Counted from the stretch's first letter, positions 16,882 through 24,672 are shown. The stretch: DNA of 51,319 bases from Bradyrhizobium sp. (GCA_030681365.1 JAUXWH010000255.1:1-51319); one strand, 5' to 3'. Translations and numbers: made by a program. The notes: a model not told the origin generated them from the letters alone.

Positions 16882-17403
16882 TCACTTCACCTCGGCCGGA
16901 TCGCGATGTACCGGATCGATCCACAGCACCGTCTCCGGCCTTTCCACCGGCTCGATATCGAGATTGATCGCGACCGCCTGACCGTCGCTGCGCACCAGCA
17001 CGCATTCCAGCACTTCGTCAGGGCTGGCGTTGATCTCCTGATGCGGCACATAGGGCGGAATGAAGATGAAATCGCCGGGCCCCGCTTCCGCGGTGAACTG
17101 AAGCTTCTCGCCCCAGCGCATCCGCGCCTTGCCCTTGACGACAAAGATGATGCTTTCGAGATGGCCGTGATGATGCGCGCCGGTCTTGGCGTCCGGCTTG
17201 ATGGTCACCGTGCCGGCCCACAATTTCTGCGCACCGACGCGCGCGAAGTTGATCGCGGCTTTGCGATCCATCCCGGCGGTCGACGGCACGTTGGGATCGA
17301 GCTGATCGCCGGGAATGACGCGAACGCCGTCGTGCTTCCAGCGCTCCGCGTCACCGTGATCGTGCGAATGATCCGAATGGGTATGGTCGTGGTGGCCTGT
17401 CAT
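16882..17403 (-). CDS. Cupin-domain protein with His-rich N-terminus
   Basis: Protein of 173 aa with a single cupin barrel. Motif 1 is GAHHHGHLESIIFVVKG (metal-binding His residues and Glu) and motif 2 is GDFIFIPPYVPHQEINAS. The first 18 residues hold seven His (MTGHHDHTHSDHSHDHGD), which suggests metal binding or metal buffering at the terminus. It is probably cytoplasmic, since no signal peptide is seen. It could be an isomerase, a dioxygenase or a storage-type cupin; the sequence does not decide. Its upstream region diverges from the csbD promoter. Confidence 0.85.
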   Translation of the reverse strand: MTGHHDHTHSDHSHDHGDAERWKHDGVRVIPGDQLDPNVPSTAGMDRKAAINFARVGAQKLWAGTVTIKPDAKTGAHHHGHLESIIFVVKGKARMRWGEKLQFTAEAGPGDFIFIPPYVPHQEINASPDEVLECVLVRSDGQAVAINLDIEPVERPETVLWIDPVHRDPAEVK

Positions 17404-17473
17404 CGTGCTGCTTTCTGCTCAATTCGATGAGCGAACCCTACATAAAACCGTGATCGCAAACCAGCCGCGATCC

Positions 17474-17498
17474 GGAACTTTCGGGTCGGTTCCCGGTT
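17474..17498 (+). promoter_or_regulatory. EcfG-type general stress promoter of csbD
   Basis: GGAAC (17474-17478), 16 bases, then GGTT (17495-17498). This matches the GGAAC-N16-NGTT stress promoter and lies 30 bases before the CsbD start codon. Confidence 0.7.
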
Positions 17499-17528
17499 GT
17501 TTTAGTGACACTTAACAAGGAGAATTTT

Positions 17529-17744
17529 ATGGGTTCGACCACCGACAAGGTCAAAGGTACCGCCAACGAAGCCATCGGCAAGGCCAAGCAGGGCGTCGGC
17601 GAAGCCGTCGGCTCCGACCGACTGCAGGGCGAAGGCGCGATTCAGGAAATCAAGGGCAAGGGCCAGCAGGCGCTTGGCGACGCCAAAGAAGCCACCAAGG
17701 ACGCCGCCAACAAGGCGGCCGCCGCGGTCAACAAGAACCTCTGA
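17529..17744 (+). CDS. CsbD-family stress-response protein
   Basis: Hydrophilic protein of 71 aa with the CsbD signature ([20 protein letters not shown], then [18 protein letters not shown]) and an Ala/Lys-rich end. CsbD proteins are strongly stress-induced and of unknown biochemical function. AAGGAG sits seven bases before the ATG. The stress promoter upstream and a strong terminator at 17773-17795 make this a monocistronic unit. Confidence 0.92.
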   Translation: MGSTTDKVKGTANEAIGKAKQGVGEAVGSDRLQGEGAIQEIKGKGQQALGDAKEATKDAANKAAAAVNKNL

Positions 17745-17772
17745 TCGACGCGAGTTGATTGGAATGCGAAAG

Positions 17773-17795
17773 ACCGGCCCGGTGGGCCGGTTTTT
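17773..17795 (+). terminator. Rho-independent terminator of csbD
   Basis: The stem ACCGGCCC/GGGCCGGT (8 bp) has a GGT loop. TTTTT follows, then CTTTG. Confidence 0.9.
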
Positions 17796-17840
17796 CTTTG
17801 CTTCAACGATATCGCCCGGCGAGAGAGCCCCACCCGGACC

Positions 17841-17861
17841 CTCCCCCGCAAGCGGGAGAGG
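17841..17861. repeat. Short CCCGCAAGCGGG-type hairpin repeat
   Basis: CTCCCCCGCAAGCGGGAGAG forms a short hairpin inside the 17796-17995 spacer. A related CCCCGCAAGCGGG element lies near 15912-15926, after the beta-barrel gene. The remainder of the spacer has no gene I can support. Confidence 0.5.
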
Positions 17862-17995
17862 CAGTCGCACCGGAATCCTGGAGAGTTCGGTGCTAAACGA
17901 TAGCTTGAGAGAAATTATCCTCGCTCTGTTCGCGTTCGCGGTGAGCCCCCTCTCCTTGGGGTCGGGGCAGCGGCAGGGCGATGGCGCTGAAGCTG

Positions 17996-18451
17996 TTACT
18001 TCACACCCAGCAATTCGACTTCGAACATCAGGGTCGCGTTCGGCGGGATGACTCCGCCGGCGCCGCGGGCGCCGTAACCCAGCGCGGGCGGAATGATCAG
18101 GGTGCGCTTGCCGCCGACCTTCATGCTGGCGACGCCTTCGTCCCAGCCGGCGATGACCTGGCGCTGCCCGATCGGGAATTCGAACGGTTCGTTGCGATCG
18201 ACCGAACTGTCGAATTTCTTCCCCTTCTGGCCATTCTCATAGAGCCAGCCGGTATAGTGCATGACGCAGATCTGGCCCGGCTTCGGCGAAGCGCCTGTAC
18301 CGACTTTGCTGTCCGTTATCTGCAATCCCGATGCTGTGGTCATGGTTTTTCCCGCGGTCTGGGCCGCTGCTGAGGTTGGACGGGCTGCCCCGGCGGTTAC
18401 CAGGGCAAGCGCCGATGCGATCAACAGTGTCGCGTGCGTAAGACGTCGCAT
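17996..18451 (-). CDS. Exported FKBP-type peptidyl-prolyl cis-trans isomerase
   Basis: Proline isomerase of 151 aa with an N-terminal signal peptide (about 1-30), so it is a periplasmic folding factor. The FKBP domain (about 42-151) has the active-site aromatics in order: HYTGWL (Y66), KFDSS (F80, D81), GWDEG (W103) and ALGYGARG (Y126). The start at 18451 is preceded by GGGAGGA. A frame open further upstream would destroy the signal peptide. It stands alone on the minus strand. Confidence 0.92.
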   Translation of the reverse strand: MRRLTHATLLIASALALVTAGAARPTSAAAQTAGKTMTTASGLQITDSKVGTGASPKPGQICVMHYTGWLYENGQKGKKFDSSVDRNEPFEFPIGQRQVIAGWDEGVASMKVGGKRTLIIPPALGYGARGAGGVIPPNATLMFEVELLGVK

Positions 18452-18634
18452 TGCCTTGATATCCTCCCGTGCAAATCGGACCGTGTCTAGCGCAATGCTC
18501 CGGCGGTATCCAGCCCATGCGAGGTGCAAAAAGGCCAAGGGGTCGGCGCGTTGTCCCCGCCGCCTTTCCGACATCACTGGTCCAGTGCGGCTTTGGAGAC
18601 TCTGGCAGGACGCTACTTCATGTTGACGATGACA

Positions 18635-18660
18635 AAAATCCCCGCGAATGCGGGGATTTT
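18635..18660 (-). terminator. Rho-independent terminator of the small-membrane-protein operon
   Basis: Perfect inverted repeat AAAATCCCCGC-GAAT-GCGGGGATTTT. On the minus strand it ends in a T run. It closes the unit 19623-18680. Confidence 0.85.
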
Positions 18661-18679
18661 CACGTCCCTGAGCTGTCGG

Positions 18680-18748
18680 CTAACGCAGCAGCAGGATCAG
18701 GATGATCAGCGGAATCGGGATTCCGAGCAGCCAAAGAAGAATGGGCAT
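18680..18748 (-). CDS. 22-aa single-span membrane protein A (LLWL-GIP-P family)
   Basis: Very short gene with translation MPILLWLLGIPIPLIILILL then LR and stop, nearly all hydrophobic: one transmembrane helix with a Pro-containing bend. AAAGGAAAA lies seven bases before the ATG. It starts 24 bases after the stop of the four-TM membrane protein gene and is followed by a strong terminator at 18635-18660. The gene is therefore punctuated on both sides. It is clearly related to the product of 21269-21355 (shared LLWL, GIP and P pattern). Function is unknown; it may be a stress-induced membrane peptide or a subunit of its operon partner. Confidence 0.6.
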   Translation of the reverse strand: MPILLWLLGIPIPLIILILLLR

Positions 18749-18771
18749 GGGTTTTCCTTTCGTGGTTGAAA

Positions 18772-19623
18772 TCAGCGGCGGGCCTTGCGGCCCCAGGTGC
18801 CGTCGCGAAGGCCGCCGCCTTCAGTGGCAGCGAGGCTGGCGCAGAACGCCCCGAGCAGCAGCGAGGCCGTCAACCAGAACGCGAGCTGCATGGCGGCCTT
18901 GCGGGCGGCATCGAGATCGGCCTTGACCTCGGTCACGACCTCATTGACGCGCTTTTCAGCATCGGCCTGGCTCAGCCCGGTGCGCGCGGCCACCACCTTG
19001 GCGACATATTGACGGTCGGCCGGCTTCAGGTCGCCGCCGCTGCGGAAGCTGCTGGTGAACAGCCTTACCATTTCGCCACGCGAATCCTGCGCGTTAGCGG
19101 GGTTCTGCGCGGAAGCGGAAGGAGTGTCGGCGCGGAACAGCGTATCGATATAGCCGTCCATCGGACCTGACTGGCTCGCAGCAGTCGCGGCACCCTGCGA
19201 GGCACCGGTTACCGCGCCGCCGATCAGGCTCGTCGCCGGCGTGGCCAGCAGCACAGCGCCCAGCACGGACGCGAACGCCCAGGCGATGAAGCCATGCGCG
19301 GTGTCGCGGAAGTACACCTCGTCGCTGTGAACGCCGATCCATCGCGTCCGCAGCCGGCCGGCGATGTAGCCGCCGAGCGAAGAGGCTATCATGGCGATGA
19401 CGAGAAGATAGAGGCCGGTGCCGATCTTGAAGGTGGTGGCCGAGACTCCCGAACCGCTCCACGGCGACACCACGGACAATCCAAGCCCGGTGCCGAAAGC
19501 GAGCAGCACGAGCGTCAGCGCGCAACTCACCACGGCGCCGGCGGCGACCGCAGGCCATGATACACCGGCGATGGAAGGCTCACTGGTATCGGTGGCCGGT
19601 TGGACAACAACAGTATCGATCAT
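18772..19623 (-). CDS. Polytopic membrane protein of unknown function
   Basis: Protein of 283 aa with four clear hydrophobic segments: about 21-48, 66-92, 108-135 and a C-terminal one at about 250-272. A soluble region between TM3 and TM4 (about 145-245) contains KPADRQYVAKVVAARTGLS, followed by a helical segment with ADAEKRVNEVVTEVK. That central part resembles the YibE/PhnA-like or TIGR-type stress membrane proteins of rhizobia, but I do not recognise a named family. The ATG at 19623 has GGGAGC upstream and gives a normal N-terminus. Upstream sequence in frame lacks promoter spacing. A degenerate stress promoter lies at 19670-19694. Confidence 0.75.
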   Translation of the reverse strand: MIDTVVVQPATDTSEPSIAGVSWPAVAAGAVVSCALTLVLLAFGTGLGLSVVSPWSGSGVSATTFKIGTGLYLLVIAMIASSLGGYIAGRLRTRWIGVHSDEVYFRDTAHGFIAWAFASVLGAVLLATPATSLIGGAVTGASQGAATAASQSGPMDGYIDTLFRADTPSASAQNPANAQDSRGEMVRLFTSSFRSGGDLKPADRQYVAKVVAARTGLSQADAEKRVNEVVTEVKADLDAARKAAMQLAFWLTASLLLGAFCASLAATEGGGLRDGTWGRKARR

Positions 19624-19669
19624 GATGGCGCGCTCCCAGCTGGCGAAAAAATGTTTCAACTGCCGCAAC

Positions 19670-19694
19670 AATGTGCAGCGGAAACGTTTGTTCC
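19670..19694 (-). promoter_or_regulatory. Degenerate EcfG-like promoter (GGAAC-N17-ATT)
   Basis: Minus-strand GGAAC (19694-19690), 17 bases, then ATT (19672-19670), 46 bases before the membrane-protein start. It differs from the consensus only in the G of GTT. Confidence 0.4.
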
Positions 19695-19848
19695 GGGAGT
19701 GCATTTGCAATTTCGATCTCGTCCGCACCGCAGATATCGTCGGCGGAGCAGCGATCGCGCGCTCGCAATACGGTACCGTCGCGAGCGGATGGCTCAGTCG
19801 CGGCGAGCGACCGTTCGTGCTCGCTCGCCCTGGCGACAATGCATCTGC

Positions 19849-20337
19849 TCATTCGGCCGCCACGGCGCGCTCGGCGGCCTTTTGGGCCTTGTCGCCGGTT
19901 CGCTGCAGGAAATCCTCACCACCCTCATCGGCCTGCGCGCGTTGCTCGCACTTGGTGCGGATCTCTTCCAGTTCTTCGTCGGTGAGATGTTCGATACCGA
20001 CAAATGAATTCTGCGCGGTGCTGACCCGAATGAGTTCATCCAGCTTGACCTGGATGGCGGCGCTGTCGCGGTTCTGCGAATTCTGGATCAGGAACACCAT
20101 CAGGAACGTGACGATGGTTGTCCCGGTATTGATGATGAGCTGCCATGTGTCCGAAAATCGAAACAGCGGCCCGGTGATTCCCCACACCACGATGACACCG
20201 GCGGCCAACATGAATGTCGAGGCCCGGCCGGCCGCGTGCGAGGTCTTGTTGGCGACGTTGCCGAACAACCGACTCAATCCGTGGAACTGCTTGTTCGGCT
20301 CCGCAACGGTCCGCGCCCTGCCTTTCCCGGTCGCCAT
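19849..20337 (-). CDS. Low-affinity iron permease family protein
   Basis: Protein of 162 aa matching the Iron_permease family (PF04120 type). Two TM segments lie at about 42-60 and 66-84, and the second runs into the family signature FLIQNSQNRD. A helical acidic tail follows (HLTDEELEEIRTKCEQR). The family name derives from yeast Fet4; iron transport by short bacterial members is not established, so the role remains open. GGGAGC precedes the start. It may be read through from the upstream DUF892 gene, but a hairpin at 20366-20389 separates them. Confidence 0.85.
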   Translation of the reverse strand: MATGKGRARTVAEPNKQFHGLSRLFGNVANKTSHAAGRASTFMLAAGVIVVWGITGPLFRFSDTWQLIINTGTTIVTFLMVFLIQNSQNRDSAAIQVKLDELIRVSTAQNSFVGIEHLTDEELEEIRTKCEQRAQADEGGEDFLQRTGDKAQKAAERAVAAE

Positions 20338-20365
20338 CGATGTATGCTCCCGACAATGGAATTGA

Positions 20366-20389
20366 GCCCGACGCTGCGGGGCGTCGGGC
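20366..20389. terminator. Hairpin downstream of the DUF892 gene
   Basis: GCCCGACGC/GCGTCGGGC, a 9-bp perfect stem with a 6-base loop. There is no U tract, so it may attenuate rather than end transcription before the iron-permease-family gene. Confidence 0.5.
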
Positions 20390-20425
20390 CAACGTGTGTC
20401 TGCCGTTCTTATGGTCCGCCCGGCC

Positions 20426-20935
20426 CTAGCTCGCCGCCTTGCGGTTGACGCCCTTGCGCAGCGCCACCGTGTTGAGCTTGGTGTTCGCGGCCTTTTCCTC
20501 GTTCAGATTGGTGGTGAGGAACCGGACGATGTCGTCATGGCCGAGTTCTTCCGCCCAGGCGATCAGGGTGCCGTAACGGGCGATCTCGTAATGTTCGACC
20601 GCCTGTGCGTTGGCGACGATGGCGGCGTCGAGCACCGACTTGTCTTCGATCTCGCCGGCGGTCGCGTTGGATTCCTTGATCAGGCCGTCGATCGCCGGGC
20701 AATCGGTGCCCGAAGGTCTGTGACCGAGCTTCTTGAACACCTGGTCGAGCCGCTCGATCTGCTTGTGGGTCTCTTCAAGATGCAGTTTGAGGCCCTGTGC
20801 CAGATCGCGGTTGGTGGCCTGTTCGATCATCGTCGGCAGCGCTTTGGTGATCTGCTGTTCGGCGTAGTAAATGTCCTGCAGGCCGTGCAGCAGCAGGTCG
20901 TCCATCGTCTTGATGTCTTTCGAAAAGAAACCCAC
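20426..20935 (-). CDS. YciE/YciF-type ferritin-like stress protein (DUF892)
   Basis: Protein of 169 aa and four-helix ferritin-like fold. The helices contain LLLHGLQDIYYAEQQITKAL, HLEETHKQIERLDQVF, and AVEHYEIARYGTLIAWAEEL. Glu and His residues are spaced for a di-metal site. The family is stress-induced and of uncertain enzymology. The frame opens at ATG 20947, but GGAGGA lies five bases before an in-frame GTG at 20935 and nothing precedes the ATG. I therefore place the start at the GTG (fMGFFSKDIKTMD). A matching stress promoter lies at 20986-21010. Confidence 0.88.
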   Translation of the reverse strand: MGFFSKDIKTMDDLLLHGLQDIYYAEQQITKALPTMIEQATNRDLAQGLKLHLEETHKQIERLDQVFKKLGHRPSGTDCPAIDGLIKESNATAGEIEDKSVLDAAIVANAQAVEHYEIARYGTLIAWAEELGHDDIVRFLTTNLNEEKAANTKLNTVALRKGVNRKAAS

Positions 20936-20985
20936 GTCATCCTCCATTGAAAGATTTGATCCGGGAAAACGGATTGCGCCATTCC

Positions 20986-21010
20986 AACCTTTTCAACTCG
21001 GAGGGGTTCC
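20986..21010 (-). promoter_or_regulatory. EcfG-type general stress promoter of the DUF892 gene
   Basis: Minus-strand GGAAC (21010-21006), 16 bases, then GGTT (20989-20986), about 50 bases before the GTG start. The rest of the 20936-21268 spacer holds no gene I can support. Confidence 0.7.
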
Positions 21011-21268
21011 CGCAGGGCGATTTCAACAGGACGGAAATTCTTCTCCGTGATCGAACCCGATATTGCGAGCAGGTTCGATGCAGGGATCGCATGCCGCCGT
21101 TCTTTAAGGGGGCACGCTCCGCAATGCGGCGTGTGGAAAGCGATGCGAGGAGGTGGGCGCGCGCAACGACCCCCAAAGGAAATTCCGGATCATGCCGCGC
21201 AGCATTTCGGATAGCGGCGACGGAACTCAGCCGCAGCCCTCGAGCCGCAGCTGAACCCCGATACGCGA

Positions 21269-21355
21269 CTAGCGATTCATGAACAGTGCGAGAAGCAGAA
21301 TGATCGGAAGCGGAATTCCGATCAGCCAGAGCAGCGCACCTTTACCGAAACCCAT
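21269..21355 (-). CDS. 28-aa single-span membrane protein B (LLWL-GIP-P family)
   Basis: Very short gene: MGFGKGALLWLIGIPLPII, then LLLALFMNR and stop. It has a short Gly/Lys-containing N-terminus, one transmembrane helix and a basic end. The start is well supported: AAGGAGG lies seven bases upstream and a stress promoter at 21386-21410 precedes it. It is paralogous to the 22-aa protein at 18680-18748. I do not know a described family for these peptides. Confidence 0.65.
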   Translation of the reverse strand: MGFGKGALLWLIGIPLPIILLLALFMNR

Positions 21356-21385
21356 ATCAGCCTCCTTGTGTTTGACTGACTGGAT

Positions 21386-21410
21386 AACTCGCAGGGATTT
21401 CGAGGGTTCC
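21386..21410 (-). promoter_or_regulatory. EcfG-type general stress promoter of small membrane protein B
   Basis: Minus-strand GGAAC (21410-21406), 17 bases, then GTT (21388-21386), about 31 bases before the ATG at 21355. Confidence 0.65.
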
Positions 21411-21468
21411 CCGATGCTTTACGCAGCGGAGAGCTGGTTCAAGCCGGCTGCCGCGGACCTGACAGGCC

Positions 21469-21678
21469 TCAGGTCTTGACCGGCGTCGTGTAGATTTCCG
21501 AACCGTATTCGTCGATCACTACCACGGACCGGTCACGGCTCCCGTCTTCGAGATCGATCGCGATCTGACGGGCGATCAGATCGGCGGTTCTCCGGGCATC
21601 GCCTTCATCGGCGCAATCGAGCCCGACTGGATCCTCGAGCCGCACGCCATCGGCAATGTCGAAATGGAAAATGGGCAT
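21469..21678 (-). CDS. DUF6894-type small protein
   Basis: Protein of 69 aa: MPIFHFDIADGVRLEDPVG, a central helix (DEGDARRTADLIARQIAIDL) and a final strand pair (VVVIDEYGSEIY). The pattern matches a widespread rhizobial family now called DUF6894, of unknown function. GGGAGA precedes the start. A GGAAC-containing palindrome lies upstream. Other stress genes on both sides suggest the same regulation. Confidence 0.75.
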   Translation of the reverse strand: MPIFHFDIADGVRLEDPVGLDCADEGDARRTADLIARQIAIDLEDGSRDRSVVVIDEYGSEIYTTPVKT

Positions 21679-21699
21679 TGGCTGTCTCCCGTGGAGGTT

Positions 21700-21724
21700 A
21701 ATGCCCGGGAACGAAACACGTTCC
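21700..21724 (-). promoter_or_regulatory. Degenerate EcfG-like promoter within a GGAACG palindrome
   Basis: Minus-strand GGAAC (21724-21720), 17 bases, then ATT (21702-21700). The -35 is part of a perfect inverted repeat, GGAACG (21708-21713) and CGTTCC (21719-21724), so a second GGAAC points the other way. Confidence 0.4.
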
Positions 21725-21752
21725 GTTATCTGGCTGGGAAACGCACAGGCTC

Positions 21753-21778
21753 CCGGTGGCGAGCGGTCTCGCCACCGG
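21753..21778 (-). terminator. Hairpin after the gamma-glutamyltransferase gene
   Basis: CCGGTGGCGAG/CTCGCCACCGG, an 11-bp perfect stem with a 4-base loop, immediately downstream of the stop. No U tract is present. Confidence 0.6.
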
Positions 21779-21789
21779 AACCGAGTCCC

Positions 21790-23376
21790 TCAATAGCCCA
21801 GCGCGCAGCCGTCCTTGCGCGGGTCGGAACCGCCGGTCAGCGTGCCCTTGTCCCAGTCGATCCAGATCGCCTGACCGCCGCCGAGCGGACCGACCACGCT
21901 GGTGGTCTTGTGCCCGATCTTCTTCAGGCCCTCGACGATGTCAGTGGGGATGCCGTCCTCGAGCTGATAGACGCCCTCGTAATGCAGGCCGCGCGGCATA
22001 TCGATGGCTTCCTGCACGTCGCAGCCGTAGTCGAGCATGTTGGTCAGCACATGGCTCTGCCCGACCGGCTGGTACTGCCCGCCCATCACGCCGAACGGCA
22101 TCACGGCACGGCCATTCTTGGTGACGAGGCTCGGAATGATGGTGTGCAGCGGCCTTTTTCCCGGCGCGATGCAATTGGGATGACCGGGCTCGATGCGGAA
22201 GCCGCCGGCGCGGTTCTGCAACAGCACGCCGGTGTTGTTGGAAACGATTGCCGCACCGAAGGAATGCGCGATCGAGTTGATGAACGAACAGACGTTGCGA
22301 TCCTTGTCCACCACGGTGATGTAGACCGTCGAGGGATTTATCGGCGGCGTCACCACAGGCAGATCGAGCATGCCGTCCATCCTGATCTTGCCCACGTATT
22401 CGTCGACGAATTCCGGGGTCAGGATGCGCGTCACATCGACGTTGACCTGCGCGGGATCGCCGATGTACTGCTCGCGCATCAAATAGGCGATCCGCGCGGC
22501 CTCCGCCTCGAGATGAAACCGCTCGACGCTCATGGGCTTGAATTTCGTCAGGTCGAAGCGCGACAGGATGTTGAGCATCACCAGCATGGTGATGCCGGGG
22601 CCGTTCGGCGGGCACTGCCAGACGTCGTGGCCCTTATACAGGGTGCCGATCGGCGAAGTGGTCTCGGTGGTGTGCGCGGCGAAGTCGTCCAGCGTATGCA
22701 GCCCGCCGATGCCGCGCAGGGTCTCGACCATATCCTCGGCGACGGCGCCCTTGTAGAACGCGTCGCGGCCGTCCTTGGCGATCGCGCGCAGCGTCTTGCC
22801 GAGTTCGGGCTGATGAACCACGTCGCCGGCCACCGCCGGCTTGCCGTTCGGCAGCAGATAGCGCTCGGTGTTGGTGCCCTTCTTCAGCTTGTCGAATTGG
22901 TTGTTCCAGTCGAAGGCGATGCGCGGCGAGACGACATAGCCTTCCTCGGCGGCCTTGATCGCGGGCTGCAGCAAGGTATCGAACCCGAGCTTGCCGTGAT
23001 CGCGCAGGATGGTGGCCCAGGCATCGACCGATCCGGGAATGGAGACCGCATGCGCCGAGGTCAGCGGGATCGATTTGATCTTGCGCTCGAGATACCAGTC
23101 CGCGTTCGCGGCCTGCGGCGCGCGGCCCGAGCCGTTATAGGCCACGATCCTGCCCTCGCCTTTCGGCTGCAGCAGCGCGAAGCAGTCGCCGCCGATCCCG
23201 GTGGACTGCGGCTCGATCACCCCGAGCAGCGCGCAGGCCGCCACCGCGGCATCGGCGGCGGTGCCGCCAGCCTGCAGCACCTCGATCGCCGCCAGCGCGG
23301 CCAACGGATGCGACGTCGCCACCATTCCGTTCTGGGCGTGGACCGTGGACCGGCCGGCGAGATGGAAATTCCTCAT
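21790..23376 (-). CDS. Gamma-glutamyltransferase family protein
   Basis: Ntn-hydrolase-fold enzyme of 528 aa. The self-processing nucleophile is predicted to be T350 in NPSTVYITVVDKD, aligned with the TTHxSVVD motif of E. coli GGT. Further family blocks are seen: STGIGGDCFALL near 58-69, HAVSIPGSVDAW near 109-120 and VMGGQYQPVGQSHVL near the C-terminus. No signal peptide is visible, so it should be cytoplasmic. This is unlike glutathione-hydrolysing periplasmic GGT and fits the subfamily that includes cephalosporin-acylase-like and other amide hydrolases. The true substrate is uncertain. It is transcribed alone. Confidence 0.88.
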   Translation of the reverse strand: MRNFHLAGRSTVHAQNGMVATSHPLAALAAIEVLQAGGTAADAAVAACALLGVIEPQSTGIGGDCFALLQPKGEGRIVAYNGSGRAPQAANADWYLERKIKSIPLTSAHAVSIPGSVDAWATILRDHGKLGFDTLLQPAIKAAEEGYVVSPRIAFDWNNQFDKLKKGTNTERYLLPNGKPAVAGDVVHQPELGKTLRAIAKDGRDAFYKGAVAEDMVETLRGIGGLHTLDDFAAHTTETTSPIGTLYKGHDVWQCPPNGPGITMLVMLNILSRFDLTKFKPMSVERFHLEAEAARIAYLMREQYIGDPAQVNVDVTRILTPEFVDEYVGKIRMDGMLDLPVVTPPINPSTVYITVVDKDRNVCSFINSIAHSFGAAIVSNNTGVLLQNRAGGFRIEPGHPNCIAPGKRPLHTIIPSLVTKNGRAVMPFGVMGGQYQPVGQSHVLTNMLDYGCDVQEAIDMPRGLHYEGVYQLEDGIPTDIVEGLKKIGHKTTSVVGPLGGGQAIWIDWDKGTLTGGSDPRKDGCALGY

Positions 23377-23473
23377 GCCAAATTGCTCACTTTTGCGATT
23401 TTGTCGTTGTTTCGGGCGCGGACTTACTTGGCATATTCAGGGGGTAATGGGAATGCTCAGGGACGAATAAGGG

Positions 23474-23600
23474 CCTGGTCGTCCCTGCGAACGCAGGGGC
23501 CCCTAATCCCGGGCGTTTGTTATGGCCCAAGGTCTCTGGCTGCATCTTCTTATCGGTGGGCCGCGGTGTATGGATCCCTGCGTCCGCAGGGACGACCAGG
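23474..23600. repeat. Long inverted repeat with GGTCGTCCCTGCG arms
   Basis: Arms of 25 bases at 23474-23498 and 23576-23600 match at 24 positions in inverse orientation (CCTGGTCGTCCCTGCG is the outer part). Each arm is itself a hairpin because of CCCTGCG and CGCAGGG. The 77-base centre has no gene. It lies in the 270-base region between the GGT and trhO starts. I associate it with another dispersed repeat class of this bacterial group. Confidence 0.75.
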
Positions 23601-23646
23601 ATTTTGCCGTCTTTCCCCCGCCCCAGCCGGCTGATAAACCCCCGCC

Positions 23647-24399
23647 ATGCCCTTCACGGTCGCCGCTTTCTACCAGTTTGCAGCCCTGCCGGACTTCCGC
23701 GAACTCCGGGAGCCGCTGCGGGCGATCTGCGCCGGCCTCGAGCTGAAGGGCAGCGTGCTGCTGGCGCATGAGGGCATCAACGGCACGGTCGCGGGCAGCG
23801 AAGCTCAAATCGGCGGCCTGATCGGGGAGTTAAGCTGTGGCGCGCTGTTCGGCGGTCGGCTCGACCGCCTCGAACTGAAATTCTCCGCCGCCGAACAGAT
23901 GCCGTTCCGGCGCCTCAAGATCCGCCTGAAGAAAGAGATCGTCACCCTCGGCGATCCCGCCGTCGATCCGACCCGGCAGGTCGGCATCTATGTCGATCCC
24001 GCCGACTGGAACGCGCTGATCGCCGCCCCCGACACGCTCGTCATCGACACCCGCAATGAATTCGAGGTCGCGATGGGCACCTTCCCCGGCGCGGTCGATC
24101 CCGGCATCAGGAACTTCGGGCAGTTCAGGGATTTCGCCGCTCGGCGGCTCGACCCGGCGAAGCATCAGAAGATCGCGATGTTCTGCACCGGCGGCATCCG
24201 CTGCGAAAAGGCCACCGCCTTGCTGCTCGCGCGCGGCTTTGCCGAGGTCTATCATCTCAAGGGCGGCATCCTCAAATACCTCGAAGGCGTGCCGGAGGCG
24301 GAGAGCCGCTGGCGCGGTGAATGCTTCGTCTTTGACGACCGCGTCGCGCTCGGCCACGGCCTGCGAGAACGCCGCAGGGAACATGATTCAGATGAGTGA
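23647..24399 (+). CDS. trhO: tRNA uridine(34) 5-hydroxylase TrhO (rhodanese-like)
   Basis: Protein of 250 aa of the YceA/UPF0176 family, which makes 5-hydroxyuridine at the wobble position of tRNA using oxygen and prephenate-derived chemistry. The N-terminal domain contains GSVLLAHEGINGTVAG. A rhodanese domain (about 118-215) has VIDTRNEFEVAMG and the catalytic loop with C180 (FCTGGIRCEKA). The C-terminal GECFVFDDRVALGHGL block is typical. It overlaps the slyX gene. Confidence 0.9.
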   Translation: MPFTVAAFYQFAALPDFRELREPLRAICAGLELKGSVLLAHEGINGTVAGSEAQIGGLIGELSCGALFGGRLDRLELKFSAAEQMPFRRLKIRLKKEIVTLGDPAVDPTRQVGIYVDPADWNALIAAPDTLVIDTRNEFEVAMGTFPGAVDPGIRNFGQFRDFAARRLDPAKHQKIAMFCTGGIRCEKATALLLARGFAEVYHLKGGILKYLEGVPEAESRWRGECFVFDDRVALGHGLRERRREHDSDE

Positions 24400-24622
24400 G
24401 ACCAAGACAAGTGAGGCGAAGGCGCTCAGCGACCGCATCGACGCGCTCGAAATCCGGCTGTCGTTCCAGGACGAAACCATCGAGACGCTGAACAAGACCA
24501 TCACGGCGCAATGGCAGCAGATCGACGCCCTGACGCGGCAGGTCGCCGGCCTGAACGAACGGCTGCAGGAAGCGGAAGCCAACGCGCCAGGCGCCACCGA
24601 CGAGCCGCCACCGCATTATTAG
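24383..24622 (+). CDS. slyX: SlyX-family coiled-coil protein
   Basis: Protein of 79 aa, mostly one coiled coil: LSDRIDALEIRLSFQDETIE, then TLNKTITAQWQQIDALTRQV. It ends in the proline-rich PPPHY typical of SlyX. Function is unknown. It overlaps the end of trhO by 17 bases. The start could be ATG 24383, which has AGGGA upstream, or the in-frame ATG 24392, which gives the more usual MSE- N-terminus. Confidence 0.88.
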   Translation: MIQMSETKTSEAKALSDRIDALEIRLSFQDETIETLNKTITAQWQQIDALTRQVAGLNERLQEAEANAPGATDEPPPHY

Positions 24623-24672
24623 AGCGCTTTTTTCTTCTCCCCGCCTCGCGCAAGTGCGCGTGGAGGGAGGGG

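Noticed and set aside
20947..21282. 111-codon plus-strand frame in the spacer before the DUF892 gene
   Set aside because: No ribosome site or domain, overlaps a consensus minus-strand stress promoter and the small membrane gene.
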